Source of the DNA: Desulfoluna limicola
Lineage (GTDB): Bacteria; Desulfobacterota; Desulfobacteria; Desulfobacterales; Desulfolunaceae
NCBI RefSeq assembly: GCF_021654575.1
Contig: NZ_AP024488.1
Span: 682,001-746,000 of the forward strand
Direction of reading: 5' to 3'
Length of the DNA: 64,000 nt
Part shown: piece after piece, positions 8,928 to 16,296 of the stretch
Position numbering within the stretch: the stretch's first letter is position 1
Layout: the number at the start of each line of letters is the position of its first letter
Translations under genes and position numbers: made by a program
The notes under the pieces: generated by a model
Databases searched by the model: none
The model's input: only the letters and a program-made list of their open reading frames with translations
What the model was told of the DNA's origin: nothing

Positions 8928-9046
8928 GCCTCCGGCGGCGAGGTGAGCCACCTCGAAAGCGTATTGCCGCTGCGTTTTGCCTCTCGTTCCTCGAGTCAAA
9001 TCGCAGCGGCTTTTCCGAGTTTCAATATTCCTGAAAAAGAATTGAC
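8928..9046. repeat. Mosaic intergenic repeat, left end (copy E)
   Basis: GCCTCCGGCGG followed by the hairpin CGAGGTGAGCCACCTCG. Compared with CAAGGTG/CACCTTG in other copies, an A-T pair has become G-C on both arms. CTCGTTCCTCGAG follows. Confidence 0.85.
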
Positions 9047-9400
9047 CATGGGCATGAAGCCGACCTTCGGCCTGTATGAAGAAAAGAAAGGGCAGGGGCT
9101 AAAATCCGAAAGCGTTCTTGGTTCTTCGTTCAAGGAATCGCTACGCCCACATCTGATAAAAAAAACGTTGGTATTAAGTCCTCCCCATATATAATTCCAC
9201 TCACCACTCACCACTCACCACTCACCACTCACCACTCACCACTCACCACTCACCACTCACCACTCACCACTCACCACTCACCACCGGCATTGCATGATCC
9301 TTACGTGGTACCGAAGCAAGCAATCTGTGCGCATTCAATGAGGTATTGAGGTTTTTGATTGAGTCGCGGGTTGGGCGGGCGTATGATCCTTGTCTGATTT
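9047..9400. repeat. Second intergenic repeat family, copy 1, carrying a tandem array
   Basis: Homologous to 13150-13543. Shared blocks are GCATGAAG-CGACCTTCGG, GTTCTTCGTTCAA-GAATCGCT, TCTGATAAA-AAACGTT and, after the tandem array, TTTTTGATTGAGTCG and GGCGTATGAT. It lies directly before the cupin gene. Confidence 0.8.
9197..9284. repeat. Heptanucleotide tandem repeat (CCACTCA)12
   Basis: Twelve perfect copies plus a partial one. In the homologous block at 13279 the same position holds a different unit (CATTCA)7. Confidence 0.95.
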
Positions 9401-9456
9401 GATCGTGGTTTTGGCGGGTTGTCTTTCAGGGTAATAACTATGGGGGAAGGAATGTG

Positions 9457-9873
9457 ATGAAACGCTTGATTGTTGGAGTATGTCTGACGCTGCTGGTCTC
9501 AACCACTGCCTGGGCCAAAGATGCAACGAAGGTGCAGGTTGATGAGCTTTCCAAGGGTTCCGTCAGCTGGAATGGCGATGAGCTGCCCGCCTACCCCGAG
9601 GGGACCCCTGAGATCACAATCCTTCGAATCACCATCCCACCCGGCACGACATTGCCGATGCACAACCATCCCGTCATCAACGCAGGGGTCCTTCTGAGCG
9701 GGCAACTCACCGTTATCACGGAATCCAATCAAGTATTGCACTTAAAGGCCGATGAATCTCTTATAGAGGTGGTGGGCACGTGGCACTACGGGAAAAACGA
9801 GGGCGATACCCCGGCTGAAATCATTGTTTTCTACGCCGGAGCCAAGGACACACCCATAACCGTTAAGAAATAA
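9457..9873 (+). CDS. Exported single-domain cupin protein
   Basis: Protein of 138 aa with a cleavable signal peptide (residues 1-20, cut after TTAWA). A small cupin barrel follows, with ITIPPGTTLPMHNHP as motif 1 (two His) and a later GTWHYGKNEGDTPAEIIVFYAG as motif 2. It probably acts in the periplasm as a metal-binding or small-molecule-binding protein; no enzyme activity can be assigned. GGGGGAAGG lies 6 nt before this ATG; a GTG one codon upstream is possible. It stands alone, between repeats on both sides. Confidence 0.85.
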   Translation: MKRLIVGVCLTLLVSTTAWAKDATKVQVDELSKGSVSWNGDELPAYPEGTPEITILRITIPPGTTLPMHNHPVINAGVLLSGQLTVITESNQVLHLKADESLIEVVGTWHYGKNEGDTPAEIIVFYAGAKDTPITVKK

Positions 9874-9877
9874 TCGG

Positions 9878-10110
9878 TGCAACCATTCAGCTTGTGTCGG
9901 CGGAAAACTGACCCTGGCGGCCTTGCCGGGGCGAGCCGTTTGCCAATTTTATGCTCTGGGTTTGATAAACAGGTCAGTCAACGTGACCCCTGGACCTCTC
10001 GATTCAAAGTCGGTTGTGATTTGACCCGAGGAACAAGGGGCCAACCGCACCCGCAACCTGCTTTCAAGGTGGCCCACCTTGCCGCCGGAGGCTGCTTTTC
10101 CAGACTGAAT
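9878..10110. repeat. Mosaic intergenic repeat (copy F)
   Basis: Degenerate outer inverted repeats (CAACCATTCAGC on the left, GACTGAATCGTTA on the right) enclose a type II left end (GGCGGCCTTGCCGGGG) and a type I right end (CAAGGTGGCCCACCTTG, CCGCCGGAGGC at 10081-10092). The core contains GACCCGAGGAACAAGG. Confidence 0.8.
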
Positions 10111-10148
10111 CGTTATTTCGTTTTTTTGCCTGCCGAAAGGAACGTCAG

Positions 10149-12038
10149 ATGCCCCACAAACGAGTCTTCGTGATTCTTGGTTGTTTGGCTGCGTTGGTTG
10201 TCTTAAGCGTGTCATGCAGCTCCTCTTCAAATTCCATCGACAAGGCGGATTACGCCAACACCGATTATACCGATGTTCAGTTCCCGGAAACCCCTGAAGA
10301 GATCTCATCTGCAACGGACACGGCCATTTCAAAGGCTACCGCTCAGATTCAAGCCATCCTGGATGCGACCCCACGAACATTTGAAAACACCATTGTCGCC
10401 TTTGATACCCTTATGTACGAAGGCTATCAAACGGTGAACACAATGCAGCTGTTGGCCTCGGTATCCCCGGAAAGGGACATGCGCGATGCGGCGACCACGG
10501 CCTACCTGAGGATGGCCCAGTGGTTTTTTCAGGCGACCAACGACAGCGCATTTTTACAAGCAATGGCCGATGCTGAAAGCATGCAAGGAACCTTGGCAGG
10601 GGAAGAGGGGATACTCGTTGACAGGGTGTTCTCATACCTGAAAGCGTATGGCTTGGGAAAATCGGCTGAAACCCGGGGGCGCTTGCAGCAAGCCAACGTC
10701 ACCTCAGAAACACTTAAACAAACGATTCTTGCAAACATCGTCAACAACGCTCCGAAAGCCAACAATCTGCCCCTTTTTGCAGATCTTGTTCGCAGCCGGG
10801 CTGAGTATGCCTCCCTCATGGGGTTTGACACCTATGGGGCCTATGCCTTGAAAGATCGCATGGCCGAAACACCGGAATCGGCCATGGTCTTTATCCAGAA
10901 TGTCGCAACCCGGCTGGAGCCCCTGTTTCAGGCGGAGGTTGCCCGGTATCAAGCCATTAAAATCAGTGAAACAGGGGATGCCGATGCCAGGATCACGTAT
11001 GCTGACATCTCTTCCTTCCAACAAAAATCGATCAAAGAGCGGTTTGGCGTTTCCGGCATATACCACGAGGACCTTTTTACGCTTGAAAACAGCCTGGACA
11101 CGCTCTTTCATATTGCCCGGGAGGTGTTTGGCATCGAGATCACCCCTGCCGAAGTGCCTGGCGCAGTGTGGGATGACACCGTTCGCTATTACCAGGCAAC
11201 GGACCTTGCCACGGGTGCCCCCCTTGGCTCCTTTTACACGGACCTTTTTAAGCGGGAGGGCAAAAACAGCCATCCCAAGATTATGCCCATCGCAGCGGCC
11301 AAATCCTCAGCAGACGGAGCATGGATGCGGCCGGTGTTTGTCCTTGTCTTTGACTGCACCCCTCCTGAAGACGGCGCCCCGGTTTATCTCTCCATGGACG
11401 ACGCCGAGAGCCTGTTCCATGAATTTGGCCACGCCTTGCAATACCTTTTTTCAACCGGCACCTACCATTTTACATCCCCTCATAGCCTTGGTTCTGATTT
11501 CATAGAAGTGCATTCCCAACTCATGGAGCAGTGGCTTACCGACCCCCGGGTCATGGAGCGGATGTTTGGATCAAACCCCGGGCTCACACAAGATGAACTG
11601 GAACAGAGGGCGGCCATCAACAAAGCGCTGTCTGTGGTCTCGTGGCGCTATGGCATTGCGCAGTCCATGACCGATTTGCGGTTTCACACAGACTATGGGA
11701 AGAACGACCCCATCGACCCAGCGGGGGTGTTCAACACAGCGCTTGCCGAGTTCTTCGTCCCATACCCAGGGAACACAGACAGGGTGGAGCCCTTGTTTCA
11801 TATGACCAGCCCCATGCCCAGCCAGTATTACTGCTACCTGTGGTCACAATCCATTGCCATGGATCTCGCCGACCGATTCCGCTTGAGTGCAGATGGCTTT
11901 ATGAACGACAAGCTGGGAATGACCATCCGCCATACCATCTTTGAATTTGATGCATGCAAAGACCCGGACGAGGGGTTCCGATCCTTTCTGGGGCGGGACT
12001 GGAATACGGCTGCGTACCTGAAGAGCTTTGGCGGGTAA
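10149..12038 (+). CDS. M3 family oligopeptidase, probably exported
   Basis: Thimet/Dcp-type zinc metallopeptidase of 629 aa. An N-terminal signal (residues about 4-22) ends at LSVSCSSSS, a weak lipobox, so it may be a lipoprotein or soluble in the periplasm. The long helical M3 body leads to the zinc site H424-E425-F-G-H428 and the third ligand E453 (DFIEVHSQLMEQW). Most M3 enzymes are cytoplasmic, so the export signal is notable. The length is close to that of bacterial M3 peptidases (about 600-700 aa). The gene stands alone between repeats. Confidence 0.92.
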   Translation: MPHKRVFVILGCLAALVVLSVSCSSSSNSIDKADYANTDYTDVQFPETPEEISSATDTAISKATAQIQAILDATPRTFENTIVAFDTLMYEGYQTVNTMQLLASVSPERDMRDAATTAYLRMAQWFFQATNDSAFLQAMADAESMQGTLAGEEGILVDRVFSYLKAYGLGKSAETRGRLQQANVTSETLKQTILANIVNNAPKANNLPLFADLVRSRAEYASLMGFDTYGAYALKDRMAETPESAMVFIQNVATRLEPLFQAEVARYQAIKISETGDADARITYADISSFQQKSIKERFGVSGIYHEDLFTLENSLDTLFHIAREVFGIEITPAEVPGAVWDDTVRYYQATDLATGAPLGSFYTDLFKREGKNSHPKIMPIAAAKSSADGAWMRPVFVLVFDCTPPEDGAPVYLSMDDAESLFHEFGHALQYLFSTGTYHFTSPHSLGSDFIEVHSQLMEQWLTDPRVMERMFGSNPGLTQDELEQRAAINKALSVVSWRYGIAQSMTDLRFHTDYGKNDPIDPAGVFNTALAEFFVPYPGNTDRVEPLFHMTSPMPSQYYCYLWSQSIAMDLADRFRLSADGFMNDKLGMTIRHTIFEFDACKDPDEGFRSFLGRDWNTAAYLKSFGG

Positions 12039-12064
12039 AGACGGCGAAAAAATAAACATGCAAA

Positions 12065-12322
12065 GTATCTATTCAGCTCATAGTCGCCTCCGGCGGCCCT
12101 GCCGGGGGCCAAACTTTTGAAAAGTTTGACAAACAGACTTTAAGGCCGATTTCGATTCATTCGAAGGCGTTGGGTTACCGACTGTATTCGACTTAACGAG
12201 CAAGCATCCCCTTTTGCCGCTCAGCCCCGTTGGGGCTGAGCGGCAAAAGGGGATGTAACCGGAAAGTTTTTGCGGAGCTTTTTTCAAAAAGCGACCCGCC
12301 GGAGGCATAGCTGAATAGTTAC
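12065..12322. mobile_element. 258-bp MITE with 8-bp target duplication (copy G)
   Basis: Terminal inverted repeats GTATCTATTCAGCT and AGCTGAATAGTTAC (one mismatch in 14) are flanked by the exact direct repeat CATGCAAA at 12057-12064 and 12323-12330. Inside are GCCTCCGGCGG, the palindrome CAAACTTTTGAAAAGTTTG, a 24-bp hairpin and CCGCCGGAGGC. An inverted copy of the same length lies at 54300-54557. GTAA ends and an 8-bp duplication resemble IS66-type elements. No transposase is encoded. Confidence 0.9.
12205..12255. repeat. Perfect 24-bp-stem hairpin
   Basis: Arms at 12205-12228 and 12232-12255 pair without a mismatch around a 3-nt loop. The counterpart at 54367-54417 has one mismatch. The one at 22636-22677 has a different sequence but a similar fold. 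Confidence 0.95.
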
Positions 12323-12333
12323 CATGCAAAAAG

Positions 12334-12500
12334 CGATGCCTCCGGCGCCCAAGGGCTGAGCCCTTGCAACTCAGGTTCGCAGATGTTCCTTTACCCTCGT
12401 TCCTCGGGTATGTCACATCTGCTGACGGGCTGCGCCCGAGAATAACGGAATAGGTTATCCAATCTCCTTCATGCAACCCGAAGGGCACTTCATGCTCTTC
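12334..12500. repeat. Mosaic intergenic repeat, variant left end (copy H)
   Basis: GCCTCCGGCG followed by a different hairpin (AAGGGCTGAGCCCTT), then CCTCGTTCCTCGGG and the ACGGGCTGCGCCCG hairpin. The MITE at 12065 sits directly upstream, apparently inserted into this copy's flank. From 12500 to 12784 there are CTTCATG-type repeats and no gene. Confidence 0.75.
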
Positions 12501-12784
12501 ATGGTTTTTTATAGAGGCTGCCCCATGAAACCCTATGGCGAATGAGTGGAGGGTAAGGTCGTGCGGGCGTTCTTGAAAAGAGCCCTGTTCATTTTTGCGT
12601 AACAACAGCTCCTTAATGCCGTCCGCCCCGGATGCCCATTGATCTGCTGCGTGGATGGGCGTATGGTTTTATCTTCACGGGCTTCGTGTCGAAGTCATTC
12701 CAAAGCAAACAGACGTAACAGGCGAGCAGTCTGGATGCTTGGAAATACCCGAAATAAAATGATTGTTAAGAAAGATAGACCGAT

Positions 12785-12991
12785 ATGTCAGACAATCAGG
12801 ATTTAATACTTGTCAATGCGAACGTCAGTATCACCGTGGAAACCCTCCAGGCCATTGTTGCCAATGCCAAAAAGAAAGCCGGGAAAGATGAAAGAGGGAT
12901 CTATCGGGTGGATACCGCCGATGCGGTGAGCGATATGATTACACAGTTTTTGCTTGAGAAAGATTTTGAGGGGTATGTGATGGGGGAATAA
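12785..12991 (+). CDS. Small hypothetical protein, 68 aa
   Basis: I do not recognise this family. The protein is acidic at its ends with a Lys-rich middle (NAKKKAGKDERG), no signal peptide and no membrane segment; it is predicted mostly helical. The codon use and the regular hydrophobic pattern look real, and a terminator-like hairpin follows 70 bp downstream. The ribosome binding site is weak (AAGAAAGA). It is isolated between repeats and precedes the defence island by about 700 bp. Confidence 0.6.
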   Translation: MSDNQDLILVNANVSITVETLQAIVANAKKKAGKDERGIYRVDTADAVSDMITQFLLEKDFEGYVMGE

Positions 12992-13060
12992 GGGCGTGCT
13001 TGGTGCGTGGTTCTTGGTTCTTCGTTCGAGGGATTCGCTTCGCTCATGTCTGATTGGGGG

Positions 13061-13085
13061 TGCCGCACTTGGGTGCGGCATTTTA
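13061..13085 (+). terminator. Rho-independent terminator
   Basis: TGCCGCAC, loop TTGG, GTGCGGCA, then TTTTA. It follows the 68-aa gene. The same stem recurs at 28135-28158. Confidence 0.75.
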
Positions 13086-13149
13086 TGGGGTACGCGGTTG
13101 GTGTTGTTCTTCCTATCACCTATTTCCTATAGACTATGACCTGTTCTTT

Positions 13150-13543
13150 AACCATGAAAGGCATGAAGGCGACCTTCGGTCTGCATGAAGGTAAAACCGT
13201 TCTTCGTTCAATGAATCGCTTCGCTCGTGTCTGATAAAGAAAAACGTTGTCATTAAGAACCCTCTGGGGAGATGTTTCCATTCACATTCACATTCACATT
13301 CACATTCACATTCACATTCACCATTCACTTGTATAGATACCTCGCAACCCGATAACGCCCATGTTGAAACGTAGGATGGGGAAAGCGCGAAGCGTGCCCA
13401 TCATTTATCGAGGTGCCTCCACCATCTCGAGCACACAATTGTATGATCCTCAGGTGTTACCGCAAGAGTGATATATGCGAACATTAAATGAGGTATTGCG
13501 ATTTTTGATTGAGTCGTAGGTTGGGTAGGCGTATGATTCATGT
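13150..13543. repeat. Second intergenic repeat family, copy 2, with tandem array
   Basis: Homologous to 9047-9400 but with a different tandem unit and about 105 extra bases (13332-13436, including a CGTAGGATGGGGAAAGCGC motif). A partial extra copy of its GTTCTTCGTTCGA module lies at 13000-13055. The defence island starts directly beyond it. No gene is seen from 13086 to 13718. Confidence 0.8.
13279..13320. repeat. Hexanucleotide tandem repeat (CATTCA)7
   Basis: Seven perfect units, with one more after a single inserted C. It occupies the same place within the repeat as the CCACTCA array at 9197. Confidence 0.95.
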
Positions 13544-13718
13544 CGAATTTAAGGGGGTGGAGTGTACTTTTGGAGATTGAAGGGGGAGGGCACGGCCGAA
13601 CTGTTAGATGTCTAAGTGCTGTTTCTCTTTACCATAAAGTAAAATGTCAAGGCGTGAACCCTTCTGCTTGTAGTGGAATGGTAGTATACTTAATACATGG
13701 TGGGATGATAAGCAGATA

Positions 13719-14930
13719 ATGATTGAATTTAGAATAGAGGATCGATTTGTAGTACTTGTTTATGAAAGTGAACAAGGAGATAACGATTGGGTTTATGGTA
13801 AACTTGAGCAAGATGGTTATATATACCTTAAAAATACTTTTAACTTAACAAAAAAACTCTTGTGGGATAAGTCGACAAAAACAAGTAGTACACCTCAAAA
13901 TATATCTTTTCGATCCAAAAACAATTCAGTAGAGTTCGGGGTGGCTGAAAAAATTAATGGATATTATAAGTTTCTTAAAGATGTTCTTCTAATTGACAAT
14001 GATCTTTATATTCATGAAAGTATAAGCTTAACACATAGAACATTTACAGCTCATAGGAATGTTTCTATATTTCGAAAATTTGATGAATTAGCTAAAAGTG
14101 ATATATATATTGGAGGGGACCATGAAAATTGTATCCCCAATAAGGACTTCGTGAGTCTTATTAAGAATTTTCCAAACTCCTATGAACTAAATAAGTACGT
14201 ATTAGCAAGGGTAAGTGGTGTAGTAAGAACATATATGGAAACTAAAGTTGATGCTGAGGAAAAGTATCATCAATACATGGATAAAAAGGCCAGTGTGGTT
14301 GGCCAAGATTTGTATAATCACTTTTCAGAATTTGAAACCTATAAATATACTGCTATTTATAACAAATTAGAAAAGATGCTAAATAGCGAAATTTTATATA
14401 ATGAGAACCAATGGCAAGATGAAATACTTCAGATTATTCTATTGATTTATCCAAAATATATTCATGTGTTTAAAGAAGCGCGTATTAAGGACATATACTC
14501 CAATAAAAATAGAAAAATTGATATCTTGTTGGTTGATACGACGGGTAATACAGATATCATCGAAATTAAAAAACCTTTTGATAAATGTATCGTAACCATG
14601 AATACTTATCGTGATAATTTTATCCCGTTGCGTGAACTTTCTGGCACAGTGATGCAAGTCGAAAAGTACATATTTTATCTTAATAAGTGTGGGAAACATG
14701 GTGAAGACGCCCTCACAAAACGATATGAAAATGAGTTGCCCCTAAATTTTAAAATAAGGATAACCAATCCAAATGGTATCATCATAATGGGGAGAAGTAA
14801 TAATTTAACATCATCTCAAAAACAAGACTTTGAAGTTATTAAAAGAAAATACAAGCATGTAGTGGATATATTGACATATGATGACCTTTTGATCCGGCTC
14901 AAATCCATGATTAATCATTGGGGTAAATGA
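13719..14930 (+). CDS. sduA: Shedu anti-phage nuclease SduA (DUF4263)
   Basis: Protein of 403 aa. The C-terminal half is a Shedu-type PD-(D/E)XK nuclease domain: ENQWQDEILQIILLIYP, then KID(268)ILLVD, E282-IK284-KP, LSGTVMQVEKYI and a final ILTYDDLL. In described Shedu systems this single protein degrades invading DNA. The N-terminal about 210 aa are the variable sensor part and match nothing I know. The gene is clearly more AT-rich than its surroundings, which suggests horizontal transfer. It lies 136 bp upstream of the nuclease/HerA pair on the same strand, so it may share their transcript or be a second system. The start codon follows AGCAGATA, a weak site. Confidence 0.88.
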   Translation: MIEFRIEDRFVVLVYESEQGDNDWVYGKLEQDGYIYLKNTFNLTKKLLWDKSTKTSSTPQNISFRSKNNSVEFGVAEKINGYYKFLKDVLLIDNDLYIHESISLTHRTFTAHRNVSIFRKFDELAKSDIYIGGDHENCIPNKDFVSLIKNFPNSYELNKYVLARVSGVVRTYMETKVDAEEKYHQYMDKKASVVGQDLYNHFSEFETYKYTAIYNKLEKMLNSEILYNENQWQDEILQIILLIYPKYIHVFKEARIKDIYSNKNRKIDILLVDTTGNTDIIEIKKPFDKCIVTMNTYRDNFIPLRELSGTVMQVEKYIFYLNKCGKHGEDALTKRYENELPLNFKIRITNPNGIIIMGRSNNLTSSQKQDFEVIKRKYKHVVDILTYDDLLIRLKSMINHWGK

Positions 14931-15066
14931 TAAATATATAAAGCACACACAGCGCAGCCTTATTGGAGCATTTGTCAATAGTGTAGGTATTGCCCCTTTA
15001 CCTCGAAGACTGGTACCCTGTCAGATGTATGGATGCACTCCCATCCCCTAAATCAGGATTGAATAA

Positions 15067-16296
15067 ATGAGTAATAGAGATGCAATAGACACAATTACTG
15101 GGTACTTTTATCAGTTTGATAAGACGATTCTTGAAATCTTAACACAGGACGATGATAATACGGCCATATGTATTGAAGGTATAGAAGATATTGACGTGGT
15201 TAATGCTGATGAAGTAAGCGCGATTCAATGCAAATATTACGCTAAAACTGAATACAATCACTCGGTCATAAAGAATCCAATTATTTTGATGCTGCAACAT
15301 TACGCAAATAACAAAGAGCTTGGTATTAATTATTATCTATACGGTCATTATGGCTCTGGGCATGATAAATTAACCGACATAACCATAGAATCATTAAAAA
15401 AGGATTTTTTAACTTATAGAAAGACTGAAAAAACTTTCAATGGTGAAAAAACACGAAAAGTTCACAAAGTTCATGAAGAACTTGGGCTTAATGATGAAGA
15501 TTTATCCGATTTTTTAATACATTTGATAGTTGATATACATGCACCCTCATTTGAAGAGCAGTATAAAAATATAATTGAATGTCTAAAGAACTGTTTGCAT
15601 GTGTCTGATGCTGATGCTGAGGCTGAGTTATATCACTATAATTCAGCCCTCAAAGTTGTTAAAAACTTATCAGTAAAGCAAGATAAAAGTGATAGATTTA
15701 TTACAAAATCTTTGTTTATAGAAGAAATTAAAAGAAAGGATGAAATTTTCGATCCATGGTTTATACGAAGGAAGGGACGTGAGGCATATATTAAATCGAT
15801 AAAAAGAGAACGATTATCAAACTCTTTAAATATGGAAGCGTTCGATAGGTTTTTTTTAATCGATAGTTGCTGTGGTGGTAAATTATCAGAGTTAAAAGAG
15901 GTTATCTATCTAATTTCAAAAAAATGGTCCAAGGTGTCAAAGCGTCAAAAGCCATGCTTTTGTCCTGGAATATATATTCATGGATTAAACGAAGATAAGA
16001 TAGATGAGTTGAAAAACTGCATGTATTCAGATGGGTATGTGTTTTTAGATGGGTATCCATTTAAAGGTGCAGATTTGTCTATTAAGCATTTTTATATTGA
16101 GCCATCAATCGATAATAATATTAAATTTAGGTTTATAAATAATCAGAGTGACTTATCAAGCTTACTGTCTGGTGCGTTGCGTACCGTAGAAGTATACCAG
16201 TTTTATAAAAATGAAGTGTTTTTTGCCTATGAAGGTATAAAAGTTGTAAATATTAAAGTTGAAGCGCTTGATTATATAAAGGATATGACAAAATGA
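15067..16296 (+). CDS. Putative DUF4297-like nuclease partner of HerA
   Basis: Protein of 409 aa, AT-rich. The N terminus (GYFYQFDKTI, then E37-G-I-E40-D41-I-D43 and Q54-C-K56-YY) fits the D/E...QxK pattern of the PD-(D/E)XK fold seen in DUF4297/Cap4-type effectors. The rest is unassigned, with CYS-containing stretches around FFLIDSCCGGKLSEL. Its stop codon overlaps the start of the HerA-like gene (ATGA at 16293-16296), so the two are translationally coupled. HerA plus DUF4297 is a described two-gene anti-phage system; membership here is inferred from this motif and the neighbour. Confidence 0.65.
   Translation: MSNRDAIDTITGYFYQFDKTILEILTQDDDNTAICIEGIEDIDVVNADEVSAIQCKYYAKTEYNHSVIKNPIILMLQHYANNKELGINYYLYGHYGSGHDKLTDITIESLKKDFLTYRKTEKTFNGEKTRKVHKVHEELGLNDEDLSDFLIHLIVDIHAPSFEEQYKNIIECLKNCLHVSDADAEAELYHYNSALKVVKNLSVKQDKSDRFITKSLFIEEIKRKDEIFDPWFIRRKGREAYIKSIKRERLSNSLNMEAFDRFFLIDSCCGGKLSELKEVIYLISKKWSKVSKRQKPCFCPGIYIHGLNEDKIDELKNCMYSDGYVFLDGYPFKGADLSIKHFYIEPSIDNNIKFRFINNQSDLSSLLSGALRTVEVYQFYKNEVFFAYEGIKVVNIKVEALDYIKDMTK

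Noticed and set aside
9197..9284. CRISPR-like array
   Set aside because: The 7-bp units follow each other without spacers, so it is a microsatellite; the same holds for 264-319 and 13279-13320.
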